DNA of 64,000 nt from Desulfomonilaceae bacterium (GTDB lineage: Bacteria > Desulfobacterota > Desulfomonilia > Desulfomonilales > Desulfomonilaceae). A program made the position numbers and the translations under genes. Positions 46,025 to 55,594 of this stretch are shown piece by piece. Positions within the stretch are counted from its first letter, which is position 1; each line of letters begins with the position of its first letter. The DNA lies in assembly GCA_041662605.1 (NCBI GenBank), contig JBAZSD010000016.1, positions 30,915-94,914 on the forward strand, written 5' to 3'. The notes under the pieces are model-generated. The model was not told the origin of the DNA, ran no database searches, and saw only the letters and a list, made by a program, of their open reading frames with translations.

Positions 46025-47688
46025 TGGATTCCTGGGCGGATCGCGCTTACCAGGCCGTGTTCAGCGGACCGGAATGGCTTACCGTAATCCCTGAACGTTC
46101 ATTTTATCAGGTCGCTTCAGATTTGAGATACCCAACGTCTTTCAAGTTGCAGGAACTGCTCATAAACCGGCTGGCCTTGGGGCAGATTCATACGAGGCTC
46201 TATGAGGCGTTACAAAGCCTTTGTCTCTTCGGCACGGCCTTCGCGAAGATCTCGTGGCGTCCCCAGCCTCTTGCTTCAAAAAGATGGGAAAGAAATTCCT
46301 CACGGATCATCGATGAACAATCCGAGATGTTCGACTGCCCGGTTCTCGAATTGATCCCTCTGGATCGAGCGTTGATCGACTGGCGAGCAACACATAACGA
46401 CGTTCAGCGACATTCCGGCGTAGGCCACATTGTAGAAAAATCCTATGAAGAGATCACGGAGATGTTTGATCTCGGAGTTTACAACGTAAATCGGGCGGAG
46501 TTCGTAGACAATTGGAGGGACACCGGCTCCTCGCAAAGTTTTATCGCCGGGTCCCTGGGATCTCACAATGATTCATCAACGTTGTCCGACTCCGACATCA
46601 GACGCTTCCTCGTCTGGGAATGGCATGGCCAGGTCCCGGCGCCTCACGGCAAAAAAGAAGTCATCGTCACTATTGTCACCCGGCTTGAAGATGACTCCAT
46701 AGATAATGGGCTGTTGATAAGAATTTCCGACTCGCCGACTCTCTGGTCGGGCCTGAGGCCTTTTGTCCTCGCCCATTACACGCCTGTGCCGGGACCGCTC
46801 GGCATCGGCGCTGTTGAGACCAATCTGGATCTCATTCATTCGATTTCCCAGTTCCTCAGTCAGTCTCAGGACAATGCCCGGCTGACCGCCAACGCCATGT
46901 TGGTCGCGCGCAGAGGCTCATCCGCCGCCCGAAGCCTGTCATCAGATGATGAATTCGTGTATCCGGGAAAAGTCTGGCTGGTTGACGACCCGGACGACAT
47001 CCAGCCGTTCCCTGCGCTAAGTTTCCCTCAGGCTGAAGTCAACTCGCTTATCAATTACCTGAACATGCTTCTGGAAAAGCGCACCAGTGTTTCGGACACG
47101 ACGCTCGGGATGTCCTCGAGAGACAAGACGGTTACCGAGGCCCACATCCTTCAGGAATCATCGATGAACACATTTACGACCAGGGCTGACCTGTTCGCGA
47201 GAAGTTTTGTCGAGCCCATGGCCAGGCTGGCTCTTTCGATGATTCAGCAGTTCCTGATCGACGACCAGGTAATAGCGGTCCGGGATCACAGCGGACTCGA
47301 CGTTCCCCTGACCGTAACGGTGGATGAGATACAATCCGGAAAATACAATGTGGTCGCAACCATTACAAGGCAGGATTCAACCCGGATAGCCAAGGCCCAA
47401 AGCATCGAGCGGGCGCTTCCCACTCTGGCCAAATTCTCCTCGGTCCTGGCTGAAGAAGGCGTCCGGGTATCCTTTTCCGAACTCATCAAGAGATATCTGG
47501 ATTTGCTTGGCATTGACGCTGTGGACCGAGTCTTCACGCGAGTGCAGCCCGAGACCGGACAGCGCCCGCCGGACTTCCCTGAACCTCGCACACCGACGCC
47601 GGTTCCTAATGGAGGACCTTTCGGCCCTTACCCCGACGACATGAATACGCTTGCCCAGTTCCTGCAAATGTCGGCTCAACCGAAATAA
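46024..47688 (+). CDS. Phage portal protein, main part
   Basis: Portals form the dodecameric DNA entry ring of the capsid and dock the terminase. This 554-residue frame has the typical portal layout: an alpha/beta body, a region that anchors to EITEMFDLGVYN-like helices, then the long Asn/Gln-rich helix ETNLDLIHSISQFLSQSQDNARLTANAML. The stem region VSDTTLGMSSRDKTVTEAHILQESS is strongly portal-like. The open frame reaches back to 45937, and the true N-terminus lies in the frame of 45719-46024. The C-terminal Pro-rich tail is also typical. It is followed by a scaffold-like gene. Confidence 0.8.
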   Translation: MDSWADRAYQAVFSGPEWLTVIPERSFYQVASDLRYPTSFKLQELLINRLALGQIHTRLYEALQSLCLFGTAFAKISWRPQPLASKRWERNSSRIIDEQSEMFDCPVLELIPLDRALIDWRATHNDVQRHSGVGHIVEKSYEEITEMFDLGVYNVNRAEFVDNWRDTGSSQSFIAGSLGSHNDSSTLSDSDIRRFLVWEWHGQVPAPHGKKEVIVTIVTRLEDDSIDNGLLIRISDSPTLWSGLRPFVLAHYTPVPGPLGIGAVETNLDLIHSISQFLSQSQDNARLTANAMLVARRGSSAARSLSSDDEFVYPGKVWLVDDPDDIQPFPALSFPQAEVNSLINYLNMLLEKRTSVSDTTLGMSSRDKTVTEAHILQESSMNTFTTRADLFARSFVEPMARLALSMIQQFLIDDQVIAVRDHSGLDVPLTVTVDEIQSGKYNVVATITRQDSTRIAKAQSIERALPTLAKFSSVLAEEGVRVSFSELIKRYLDLLGIDAVDRVFTRVQPETGQRPPDFPEPRTPTPVPNGGPFGPYPDDMNTLAQFLQMSAQPK

Positions 47689-47725
47689 CGGTTTCAAATA
47701 CATGTCATTTTAACTGGAGGAACCA

Positions 47726-48409
47726 ATGGAACAAGAAGAACAACTTTTAGAAGCGAGCGAGTCTCAACCCGAAACCCCAGAAACCCAAAGCATTCCCGAC
47801 GTTCCGGAAAACGAACCGACGTCCGAGGCGATCCAGACCCTGCTCAAACAGTCAATGGAGACCCATGCGGAGCTTGCTCAAACCAGGGACCTCTTCGAAA
47901 AATTCGTCGAACGCGAACAGAACGCCACACATAGAGCCTCTGAAGACGAATTTATCCGGAACATCCGGCAAAACTACGAGTCAGACCCGTTCCAGGGCGC
48001 TGCCCTGCTTGTTGGCAAGGCGAAGGATGACCTGGCCCAGCTTATGGACAGAAAAATCTATGAAGCCCTTGGCGCTCGTGAACAGTTTAACAGGCTTCTG
48101 GATGACTTCCTTGAAGAGCCTCCCAATGCGACACTGAAAGAATTTAGAAGTGAACTCGAATACCTCATCCGGGATAGAGGCGTTGAGCCAAAACAGGCGG
48201 CCGATTTTCTCAGGACCGTGGATTCCAAGGCAAGAAACGCGGCGACTCAAAAGAATGAGGCCCTTCGTGAAGCCCGGACCCGCGCGACAACCGAATCCGG
48301 GGGCCGATCTCTCGAAACTCGCGACCATGATGGGGACTTGGCCCGCGCCTTCAGCCAGGCCCGTAATCTCGAAGAAATGTTCGCCGTGCTGAAGAGATCA
48401 AGGCCATGA
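47726..48409 (+). CDS. Scaffold-like coiled-coil phage protein
   Basis: A 227-residue, acidic, cysteine-free helical protein. Its Glu/Pro-rich start and following long helices (about 35-75 and 100-190) resemble phage scaffolding proteins, which sit directly after the portal and chaperone capsid assembly. GGAGG precedes the ATG. The expected next gene, the major capsid protein, is not present: the following genes are membrane and lysis proteins. Confidence 0.55.
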   Translation: MEQEEQLLEASESQPETPETQSIPDVPENEPTSEAIQTLLKQSMETHAELAQTRDLFEKFVEREQNATHRASEDEFIRNIRQNYESDPFQGAALLVGKAKDDLAQLMDRKIYEALGAREQFNRLLDDFLEEPPNATLKEFRSELEYLIRDRGVEPKQAADFLRTVDSKARNAATQKNEALREARTRATTESGGRSLETRDHDGDLARAFSQARNLEEMFAVLKRSRP

Positions 48410-48494
48410 CGACAATGGATCCAAGGTGTCTTCTCGAATGAACGAACCGACAAGCGATCCATATCCCGGGTTTCAGCCCAGGAAAGGAGGCGCC

Positions 48495-48821
48495 ATGACC
48501 GAGGCCACGGACATTCAACACAAATGGCTCGATGAAAGATTCAACCACATCAATACCATTCTTTCGCACATCAGGGAGACTGTTGATCATCTGAAGGAGA
48601 CTCAGGCCGATTTCATGAATCGATCTTCAATCCAGATGACCGACCTGCTCATCCGTGTTCAGGATACTGAGCGCAATCAGGCGGTCCAGCGCGGTCGGGA
48701 AGAAAATCTAAGGAGGACGGAGACTTCCCAGAATCTCAAATGGCAGATGATCATAGCGCTTGGGACCGCTATTTCGGGAGTAGCCGCGTTTGTCGGCTAT
48801 TTCATGGGAAAAGGTCAATGA
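48495..48821 (+). CDS. XhlA-like coiled-coil membrane protein (lysis)
   Basis: 108 residues: a coiled coil (about 8-75) followed by one C-terminal transmembrane helix (about 83-104). This matches the layout of XhlA/haemolysin-type phage proteins that act with holins. AAAGGAGG lies before the ATG at 48495. Its stop overlaps the start of the next gene (ATGA). The frame is open to 48426 without support. Confidence 0.6.
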   Translation: MTEATDIQHKWLDERFNHINTILSHIRETVDHLKETQADFMNRSSIQMTDLLIRVQDTERNQAVQRGREENLRRTETSQNLKWQMIIALGTAISGVAAFVGYFMGKGQ

Positions 48822-49126
48822 AAAGAGAGTTTATTCATGTTCTCATTCTTGCCGTGACGGCTTTTTTAGGCCTTCTGGCCCTAATCTCGACCAGCGTCTA
48901 TTCCCCCCTGATTATGGGAGACGACCCCTATTCGCTTCTACGTTACACCCTTATCCGGTTGACCGCGGCCCTCATTGCGGCGCCGTTTCTAACCGGTCTC
49001 ATGCTCGCTGTTGATTTCGTTACACCGGGAGACTGGATGGAGAGCATAAGACATGACCCGAAAGCGTGTTCTTACGTTATGGCTTCTGTTGTTCTCGTTA
49101 TTGGCGCAATCCTTTGCTGGACGTGA
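48818..49126 (+). CDS. Holin-like membrane protein
   Basis: 102 residues with three hydrophobic segments (about 7-28, 43-66 and 82-100). Translation is coupled to the preceding gene by ATGA, and its last 74 bases overlap the endolysin gene in another frame. Position and topology suggest a holin; no named family recognised. Confidence 0.5.
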   Translation: MKREFIHVLILAVTAFLGLLALISTSVYSPLIMGDDPYSLLRYTLIRLTAALIAAPFLTGLMLAVDFVTPGDWMESIRHDPKACSYVMASVVLVIGAILCWT

Positions 49127-49565
49127 GGCTCATGCGCTCAGCCCACAATTCGGCGCCTCATTCCGTAGACAATTGAATTTCATTGTCGCCAGGAACCCCA
49201 GATACGTCTGGGGTGGATCTAATGACATCGCAAGTGCTCTGGATTGCAGCGGCTACATTTATCTCGCGGCCAAATGGGCCGGGCTGCCGGGAGTAACCAG
49301 GACCACCGCTTCACGCATGGCCCAGGGTCTTGGCGGATGGACATCCATAAGTGTCAGTCCTGAATCGGCCGAGGAGCTTGATCTTGTCTTCTGGACTTTT
49401 TCGGTAACCCGACCAAACGGTCATGTCGGAGCTTTCCTTAAGGTCACCCCGAATGGCCGAGTTGTCACGCACGCTTCCGGCAGCCGCGGTGTAATAGCCG
49501 AACCTATGGGTAGACGCTTGACTGAGACGATAAGTCGTGTCAGACGCCTGAACATGGGAGACTGA
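49053..49565 (+). CDS. NlpC/P60-type endolysin with N-terminal signal segment
   Basis: Cysteine peptidase likely to cleave peptidoglycan stem peptides. The catalytic Cys65 lies in SALDCSGY after RYVWGGSND. His124 (NGHVGAFL) and His140 (VVTHASGSRG) complete the triad. A hydrophobic N-terminus (about 5-22) would export it by the Sec system or anchor it. It starts inside the holin-like gene, an overlap often seen in compact lysis cassettes. Confidence 0.8.
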   Translation: MTRKRVLTLWLLLFSLLAQSFAGREAHALSPQFGASFRRQLNFIVARNPRYVWGGSNDIASALDCSGYIYLAAKWAGLPGVTRTTASRMAQGLGGWTSISVSPESAEELDLVFWTFSVTRPNGHVGAFLKVTPNGRVVTHASGSRGVIAEPMGRRLTETISRVRRLNMGD

Positions 49566-49599
49566 TAACATTTCGCTTTAACCAAAAGGAGAACAAATC

Positions 49600-49785
49600 A
49601 TGGACAACGCAAAACAGTGGTGGGCTTCGAAAACAATCTGGGTAAACCTCGTTGCGCTCTCCGGCGCTATCGCAATTGCCATTGGGATGGACCCGGGCCG
49701 CTGGGCGGAAATATCGACTGTCGCGCTCGCCGCTGTCAACCTGGCTCTACGAATGGTTACCAGGGAAGAGATCACTCTGAACTGA
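49600..49785 (+). CDS. Small phage membrane protein
   Basis: 61 residues with the start QWWASKTIWVNLVALSGAIAIAI, a pattern I know from small phage membrane or holin-associated proteins, and a second hydrophobic helix (about 36-52) before a short polar tail. AAAAGGAG precedes the ATG. It follows the endolysin gene by 34 bases. Confidence 0.65.
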   Translation: MDNAKQWWASKTIWVNLVALSGAIAIAIGMDPGRWAEISTVALAAVNLALRMVTREEITLN

Positions 49786-49814
49786 ATTCGACCAAACTAT
49801 AAAGGCTTATAATC

Positions 49815-50966
49815 ATGGCCGTTTTCGACATCGAATCATTAGGGCCGACAGACGGCCCTTGCCCCAGGAACCGATATGACTCCCTGACTGGCGTGAGTTT
49901 TATAGTATGGAAGCCGGGAGACGAGGCTCTCATCATGTTTCGAATACCGTATGGCTTCACGCCTGGGTCCTTTGTGCGCCTTATATTCAATGAAACGATC
50001 CCGGCCACGGGGCAGGCTTATTCCTGGGACATCGAGAGCAGGGCGCTGACTCAGGCTTCGAACCTTGCTCTCCCCGTTTCAAACCCCTATACGTCGTCCA
50101 CCCACTTTTTAAGTTCAGACTCCTTGGCTGTGGGTCTGACAGCCGTCCGTACCATTCCTTTGGTGGACGATCACAGCATGATATCGGGCGTTGCGCCAAA
50201 ATACGGGGACGCTCTGTGTGTCCGGATAAAACTCGCAATTGAGGGCCTTGATCCAGCGCCGACGGAACTCTCGACATTCGCTTACCGTATTGAACTGGCG
50301 GTCGACACGGAGTCCTTTAATGTCGAATGCGCGGGTAGAGTCGCGTCCATCATTCGCTCGACAAGAGACCTGTTCAATGAAGAAAATAGCGGCTTCCTGC
50401 GTAATGATTTCATCCTGAGATCCATAAACGAATGTCTTAAAGACCTTGCCCGTGAGAATTACTGGTCCGCTGAAAAGCGTCTTCCCGCTGTCCAAGGCCA
50501 GGACTCCATAGATTTAGGGGCGGCGATACCGGACTTGCAGAGTGTCCAGCAGGTTCGGTTCAACAACGCCCGGGATCTGATGAAGGAACTTCATTCCCTC
50601 GAAGAATACCTTGACCGGTCGGCCCGTTCATGCGCAACCGGCCCTCCCGTGTGGTACTTCGTCCGAAACGGCATGATGAAAGTGTGGCCCGCGCCATCGA
50701 AGAACGTTGAAGCGGGATTTCATGTTTATTATTCGAGGCTGCCACCAAGCCTCGGTTGCTCTGAGGACAATTGCGACCCGCCCGTGCCCCCGGCGCACGA
50801 CACCCTCTTCACAATGTTCGCGTTACGCCAGGCGTTTCTTCGGGACCGAAACGCCCCCGGAGCGGACCTCAAGTTCCAGGAATACTCGCGGCTCTATGAA
50901 CTGGAGAAAAGACGGTTGCTTGGCGTCACAGAGCCTGCGAGCGCAATACTCAAGCCCAGACGGTAA
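49815..50966 (+). CDS. Phage jelly-roll domain fused to head-tail adaptor-like domain
   Basis: 383 residues in two parts. The first (about 1-165) has a Trp-rich beta pattern ending YGDALCVRIKLAIEGLDP...LSTFAYRIELAV, resembling the jelly-roll proteins found in podovirus-like genomes. The second (about 170-375) looks like a connector/adaptor protein: RVASIIRSTRDLFNEENSGFL, NDFILRSINECLKDLARENYW, then LGAAIPDLQSVQQVRFNN. Adaptors extend the portal and close the head. Both assignments are by pattern only. The next gene starts 16 bases after its stop. Confidence 0.5.
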   Translation: MAVFDIESLGPTDGPCPRNRYDSLTGVSFIVWKPGDEALIMFRIPYGFTPGSFVRLIFNETIPATGQAYSWDIESRALTQASNLALPVSNPYTSSTHFLSSDSLAVGLTAVRTIPLVDDHSMISGVAPKYGDALCVRIKLAIEGLDPAPTELSTFAYRIELAVDTESFNVECAGRVASIIRSTRDLFNEENSGFLRNDFILRSINECLKDLARENYWSAEKRLPAVQGQDSIDLGAAIPDLQSVQQVRFNNARDLMKELHSLEEYLDRSARSCATGPPVWYFVRNGMMKVWPAPSKNVEAGFHVYYSRLPPSLGCSEDNCDPPVPPAHDTLFTMFALRQAFLRDRNAPGADLKFQEYSRLYELEKRRLLGVTEPASAILKPRR

Positions 50967-50982
50967 TGGGAGGATCACGGAA

Positions 50983-53463
50983 TTGACATCTACGGAAGCC
51001 GGCGCCCGAATCTACAACCTCTTCGACTGGACCGCGGGTATGCGTAATCAGGGACTCAACCCACTCGCCTCTGAAAATTCGTCTTTATTCGCGGGTGGGA
51101 ACATTGACATCGAAGGTCCCGGTTTGAGGGTTCGAAACGGTTATGACGTGATTTCGAGCCTCGCTGACGCGGGAACTGTCGTTTATCTGGGCTCTTTCAT
51201 GTTTCCAACCACCAGGACAACATACCTGCTGGCCCAAACTGTGGAAGATTCAGGCTCGTCCCGACTTTTCGCGTCATGTACGCCTCACGAGCCTCTGTCA
51301 TGGAATCAAATATACGATTTCGGGCCCAACGCGGGCGTGGTTTCGGTGAGCGCTCTCAATGACCGGGCAATAATCACTGAAGGCAAGGCGAGCCCGCCAT
51401 TAGTGTTCTCAGGTGGACTTGACCCTTCAGGGGCCGACTGGGCGACGCCTATCGCTGTCCTCCTGACACGTGACAGTGGCGTGACATGGATAGACATCTC
51501 GGATTCAGTTCTCGACAGTGACGCGGACTCAACCCTGGACATTGGGGGGCTCACGCCTGAGGACGGTTCGATCCTTGTCTGTCTCGACACGCGAATAGCC
51601 ACAGGGCTGTTTCTTGACCTGACAACGCCGGGCCCAACGTCAAACCCGATAATAGTCGAATCGCTCGGCGAGGATTGGGGCCCCAGCCTGAATAATTCCG
51701 ATGACACCAACGGGCTGACCCGCTCAGGGGTAATTGCCTGGCAGTCGGATCAGGAGCCGCCGCAACCACGCATTATCAACAATATCGAAGGCTACTGGCT
51801 TCGAATACGTTGCGCTAACCTCACTGATCCCCGTATCAGGCTGAACCGGATTCTTTTCCGGGCTCCCTGTCAACCCCTGAGCCGTATGGGAAACGGCGTC
51901 CCCGACACGCCGCTTGGATTTATTTACTGGGATGAGTCCGCAAAATCCGCCAAGGATTTCACCATCGAGGTTCAGGATTTCAACTATCCCACTTTTGCGA
52001 GGCTCAATGACGGGGCGCTCGAAACCCCGGAAGCCATGGCCCCTGAAGACTATTTGTACGTCGGCTGCGTCTCAAAATTCCGGGATCTCGAAATTACCCC
52101 TCATAACGATTATCACAATTCAAATCCGGCTGTTCTCAACGGATCATACTGGAACGGGACGTCATGGGCGCCTGTCTCCGGTCTCTCGGATGGGACAGCG
52201 GAGCCAGCGGGAGCGCCTTTTGGTAAAAGGGGACTGATCTCGTGGAATGTTCCGGACGACTGGGTTCCCAATCGACCGTTGGGATCCTTATACCCGTACG
52301 GATACTGGATAAGGCTCTCCGTATCCGCGGCGCTCACGCCCAAAACATTCATCAGCGAGGCCGCTATCTGGCCGAAATTCGACCCTTTGAAAAAATACGG
52401 CTTCGTCATCACAGTCAGGGACCGTGTAATCCTCCTCAATCGCTCCGACTCCCCTGACCGGATTGACATTTCGAGGCCCCTCGAAGAATACGGCGTGTGC
52501 GGCCCGGATTCCTCATCCCTGAGAATAGGCGGAGCGGGCGAGATAACGGCCGCTATCGAAGTGTTCAATCAGGGCTTTATAGCCAAGACCGACGATTGGT
52601 ACCTGCTCAACGGGTACAGCCCGTCCACATTTTCTCTCGAGCGTGCAGAGACCGCGGGCCAGGCGCCGATCAACAGCAGAGTCCTCGTGGCCGCTCCGCA
52701 CATGGAGGCGGACTCCAAGAACCTGATGGGCCTTTATTACATCAACCAGCGGGGCGCATGGCATTTCGCGGGGCTTAAAGTCTACCGGATCAGCGACCAG
52801 GTGTCGTGGTGGGACCAAACCTCTTCACAGGAACGTCTTGATCTGAACAATCTCGGATCAGCGTTTGGAATGTACTGGGCCGCCCGAAACAGGATAATCT
52901 GGGCCGTCCCCATGATTGGCGCCTCCTCTGAACAGAAATTCAACAACCGGCTCATTGTCTATGATCTCGGTCTCAAGGCATGGCTTCCTCCATTCGCCAT
53001 GAGCGTATCTTCACTCTCAACGTTCTCGGATCCGGGATCCGATCACAATCCGGGCCAGGTCCGTCTGCTCGCCGGTGATTACAGAGGTCGAATACTCGAA
53101 CTCTTCAGCGCCCACTCGCTTTCCGACGCGGGGGCCCCTGTAAGCGGCTGGGCGGAGACTCCGTGGGTCCATTTCGGGACGCCTCATGTGGAAAAAATCA
53201 TCCGGGCGCTGACCTTGTTCGCCAAAACAACGGCCTTTGCCCCCATTAGAGTCGAGGTCTTTACGGATGGAAACATGGACAGCCCCCGCTCCATAGAATT
53301 CACAAGGCCATCAGCGGCCGGCGTTAATGAATTCACGATAGACCCAAGACCATTTGATTTGAACGGCCGTTTTTTCAAATTCCGTATAAGTCTTACCGCC
53401 CCATCTACGCTTTTTGGCCTGCAGGCCACGATGCTGGGGGTCCGGGAATGGGGGGCTATATAA
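50983..53463 (+). CDS. Large phage virion protein, stabilisation/tail-hub-like
   Basis: 826 residues from a TTG with GGGAGG nine bases upstream; the frame is open into the previous gene, but only this start has a site. The N-terminus FDWTAGMRNQGLNPLASENSSLF then GGNIDIEGPGLRVRNGY resembles phage DNA-stabilisation or tail-hub proteins, which start with N-V-D-I...R-x-G-Y. The body is beta-rich with many W/Y-G repeats, consistent with a propeller-like fold, and is acidic. Start and stop fit tightly between neighbours. Confidence 0.55.
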   Translation: MTSTEAGARIYNLFDWTAGMRNQGLNPLASENSSLFAGGNIDIEGPGLRVRNGYDVISSLADAGTVVYLGSFMFPTTRTTYLLAQTVEDSGSSRLFASCTPHEPLSWNQIYDFGPNAGVVSVSALNDRAIITEGKASPPLVFSGGLDPSGADWATPIAVLLTRDSGVTWIDISDSVLDSDADSTLDIGGLTPEDGSILVCLDTRIATGLFLDLTTPGPTSNPIIVESLGEDWGPSLNNSDDTNGLTRSGVIAWQSDQEPPQPRIINNIEGYWLRIRCANLTDPRIRLNRILFRAPCQPLSRMGNGVPDTPLGFIYWDESAKSAKDFTIEVQDFNYPTFARLNDGALETPEAMAPEDYLYVGCVSKFRDLEITPHNDYHNSNPAVLNGSYWNGTSWAPVSGLSDGTAEPAGAPFGKRGLISWNVPDDWVPNRPLGSLYPYGYWIRLSVSAALTPKTFISEAAIWPKFDPLKKYGFVITVRDRVILLNRSDSPDRIDISRPLEEYGVCGPDSSSLRIGGAGEITAAIEVFNQGFIAKTDDWYLLNGYSPSTFSLERAETAGQAPINSRVLVAAPHMEADSKNLMGLYYINQRGAWHFAGLKVYRISDQVSWWDQTSSQERLDLNNLGSAFGMYWAARNRIIWAVPMIGASSEQKFNNRLIVYDLGLKAWLPPFAMSVSSLSTFSDPGSDHNPGQVRLLAGDYRGRILELFSAHSLSDAGAPVSGWAETPWVHFGTPHVEKIIRALTLFAKTTAFAPIRVEVFTDGNMDSPRSIEFTRPSAAGVNEFTIDPRPFDLNGRFFKFRISLTAPSTLFGLQATMLGVREWGAI

Positions 53464-53467
53464 CATT

Positions 53468-55159
53468 ATGTCAGGAAGGTACACCGCTTACCATGTCTAC
53501 CAGAACCTGTCTTTCCAGGAAGCGGACAAGGCCGCGGCCCGACCATACAGGCTCCCTGAATATCACTGCGCCCATTCACAGAGAGGGTACCTTTTTCAGT
53601 TCAGGGACATGTCGGAAAGAAATCACTTTGACGCGGCGGTCACGACCTGCTGCGATGAGCCGGTCCTGAATTTCCAGAACAAGCCTCAGTTCGCCGAGGC
53701 GTCCAGGCCCATGAAGCCCCGTGACTGTTCTTCCCAGGTCAGTGTCACAGGTTGCGCCACGATTGAAATTTCGGTCGAGGACTCCGCTGGAATGTGCGCA
53801 ACCGAGTCGGCCCGCATCCGCAGGATCAGGATCAAATGTCCGTCAATGTGCCCGGAATTCCCCGGACTGGTCGATGGACAGACATTCAAGGGACGTTATG
53901 GAACATTCCGCATCCTTGGCAGAGAGGCTGAGGAGATCCTGATCCTGGATTACACACCGGACCAGGCGCTCATTACAGATATCTACAGGAACTGTTCCGG
54001 AACTGTCACATTTAATGAGCTATTCTGCAATGGACGCTCGTTGAGTTTCGAGGTCCGCGGCGGCCTGGATTTCCCGGGTGGCTGCGGTTGTGACTGCTGC
54101 GGAGATCTTGGGGCTTTTCCTGCGCCGAACATCAATTTGAACGCTCCGGATTTTCTTGACGGAGAGGTCGCCAACGAGATCACACCCAACATCGTTATTT
54201 CAGGGGATCCGGCCTGTCACGGCGGCGAGATCACTGGAGTGTTCCACGGAATATACGCATCTACTGAGGTGTCGTGGCCCGGACCTACGGCTTACCATTC
54301 TGATGGAGCGAACCGGCTTATCACCCGGGGACCTGCAACTGTCGGCGTCCCGTCCAACCCATCGTGCTGCGGCGGGGAGATCGAATGGGCCGCGACCAAC
54401 GGATGCGGCGCTGTGAAATTTCGAACGACGCTTGTGAATCCGGGGATTAACGACAGCCATGTCCTGCCGCCCGACCAGTCTGTTCTGAATGAAGGGTATG
54501 GTTACTCATTTACGGGCGTCGGCGCCTGCTCATACTCATCGAGCGCCGCTCTGGATCTTGAGACCGTATGCCTCGATAACACGCCCGGCGGGCTTTACAG
54601 GCTTGATGGGACACTCGTCCGGAATTTGGACTCGACCCTGAGATTCGAGTCCGGCCACGCATGCTCCGGATGCTGCGGAAAAGGCACTGTGACTTTGAGC
54701 TTCTCCAATGGATGCGGTTCATTCATCACGGCCGGTTACACCGTGCGGCGTTCCCCCTCGGCCCTGGCGTATCAGGATGTCGTCGGAAGGGTCTTCAAGG
54801 TGGAGCGGTTCTATCGATCATTATCGCCTATCGGGTATTTTTATCGGGTGGCGGTTGCGGATCTTCGATGTGACGGCGCCTTCGGGGAATTTGTCAATCC
54901 TCTGCCCGGGTACTACGCCTCGCTTGAGGAGTGTCTAGCGGTAATACACGGTCCGTCAGCCGACGCGATTTTGGGGTCCGCGGGCGTTCAGAACCTTCCC
55001 GGCGCTTCTTCGTGTTGTTTTTATTCTGATAACGGGCTTTCGAGCCAGGAGTTCACAGCCCGTATTGTTAGCGTTTCAGGCGACAAATGCTGTGTGATCG
55101 ACACTACAAACGGCGATTGGATCAACGGCGGCCCTGATGACGGATGTTGCCCGAATTGA
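53468..55159 (+). CDS. Cysteine-rich beta-repeat protein of the phage island
   Basis: About 563 residues, unknown family. It contains roughly 40 cysteines in clusters such as GGCGCDCCG and CSGCCGKG. There are three or more related beta segments of the form C-C/H-G-G-E-I...N-G-C-G-x-x-x-F/V-x-T, for example CCGGEIEWAATNGCGAVKF and CCGKGTVTLSFSNGCGSFI, reminiscent of Ig-like repeats in phage appendages. Placed after the virion protein gene, it may be an external fibre or baseplate protein. The cysteines could form disulfides or bind metal. The start at 53468 has only a distant G-rich site. Confidence 0.55.
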   Translation: MSGRYTAYHVYQNLSFQEADKAAARPYRLPEYHCAHSQRGYLFQFRDMSERNHFDAAVTTCCDEPVLNFQNKPQFAEASRPMKPRDCSSQVSVTGCATIEISVEDSAGMCATESARIRRIRIKCPSMCPEFPGLVDGQTFKGRYGTFRILGREAEEILILDYTPDQALITDIYRNCSGTVTFNELFCNGRSLSFEVRGGLDFPGGCGCDCCGDLGAFPAPNINLNAPDFLDGEVANEITPNIVISGDPACHGGEITGVFHGIYASTEVSWPGPTAYHSDGANRLITRGPATVGVPSNPSCCGGEIEWAATNGCGAVKFRTTLVNPGINDSHVLPPDQSVLNEGYGYSFTGVGACSYSSSAALDLETVCLDNTPGGLYRLDGTLVRNLDSTLRFESGHACSGCCGKGTVTLSFSNGCGSFITAGYTVRRSPSALAYQDVVGRVFKVERFYRSLSPIGYFYRVAVADLRCDGAFGEFVNPLPGYYASLEECLAVIHGPSADAILGSAGVQNLPGASSCCFYSDNGLSSQEFTARIVSVSGDKCCVIDTTNGDWINGGPDDGCCPN

Positions 55160-55187
55160 TCATGTCATATCGAGGAGAAATCTACCC

Positions 55188-55415
55188 ATGTCAGATGGAA
55201 CATTACTCAGTAACTATGTTGGTTTTCTTGAATATCTCGCTTCCACAATAAGCCGTACCGGGGGCGTGCCGGTAACAAGAGCCAAATGCCCCGAATGCGG
55301 GGGTCAATGGTCCATATGGAAACGGGTGTGCCCGTCCAGCGATGAATATGAGTGCGGCTACCGCGCGATCTGGAAATGCGAAAATCCCGAGTGCGGCGAG
55401 ATGGAAGTGAGATGA
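55188..55415 (+). CDS. Small zinc-ribbon protein
   Basis: 75 residues with AKCPECGGQW, KRVCPSSDEYECGYRAIWKCENPECGE, two or more CxxC-type knuckles that suggest a zinc ribbon. GAGGAG supports the ATG at 55188. It overlaps nothing and is followed by repeat elements. Function unknown. Confidence 0.55.
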   Translation: MSDGTLLSNYVGFLEYLASTISRTGGVPVTRAKCPECGGQWSIWKRVCPSSDEYECGYRAIWKCENPECGEMEVR

Positions 55416-55438
55416 ATGGGGGCCCGCTGGTTACCCCT

Positions 55439-55552
55439 GTCATCTCGACGAGCGTAACGAGGAGAGATCTTACCAAGCAGCGAACGGGCATCACGTGCGA
55501 GGTCTCAGCGCATAAGCCGCCTGGTTGGATTTCTCCCAAGGGTCGAAATGAC
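55439..55552 (+). repeat. Repeat B, copy 1
   Basis: Member of the MITE-like family: GTCATCTCGA at one end, CCGCCTGGTTGGATTTCTCC inside, and TCGAAATGAC at the other end. It carries the core GCGAACGGGCATCACGTGCG. It sits 23 bases past the zinc-ribbon gene, inside the phage island. Confidence 0.85.
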
Positions 55553-55594
55553 CATGCGGGGGCGCCGCCGTAGGCCGTACAGGCTTTGGGCGCC

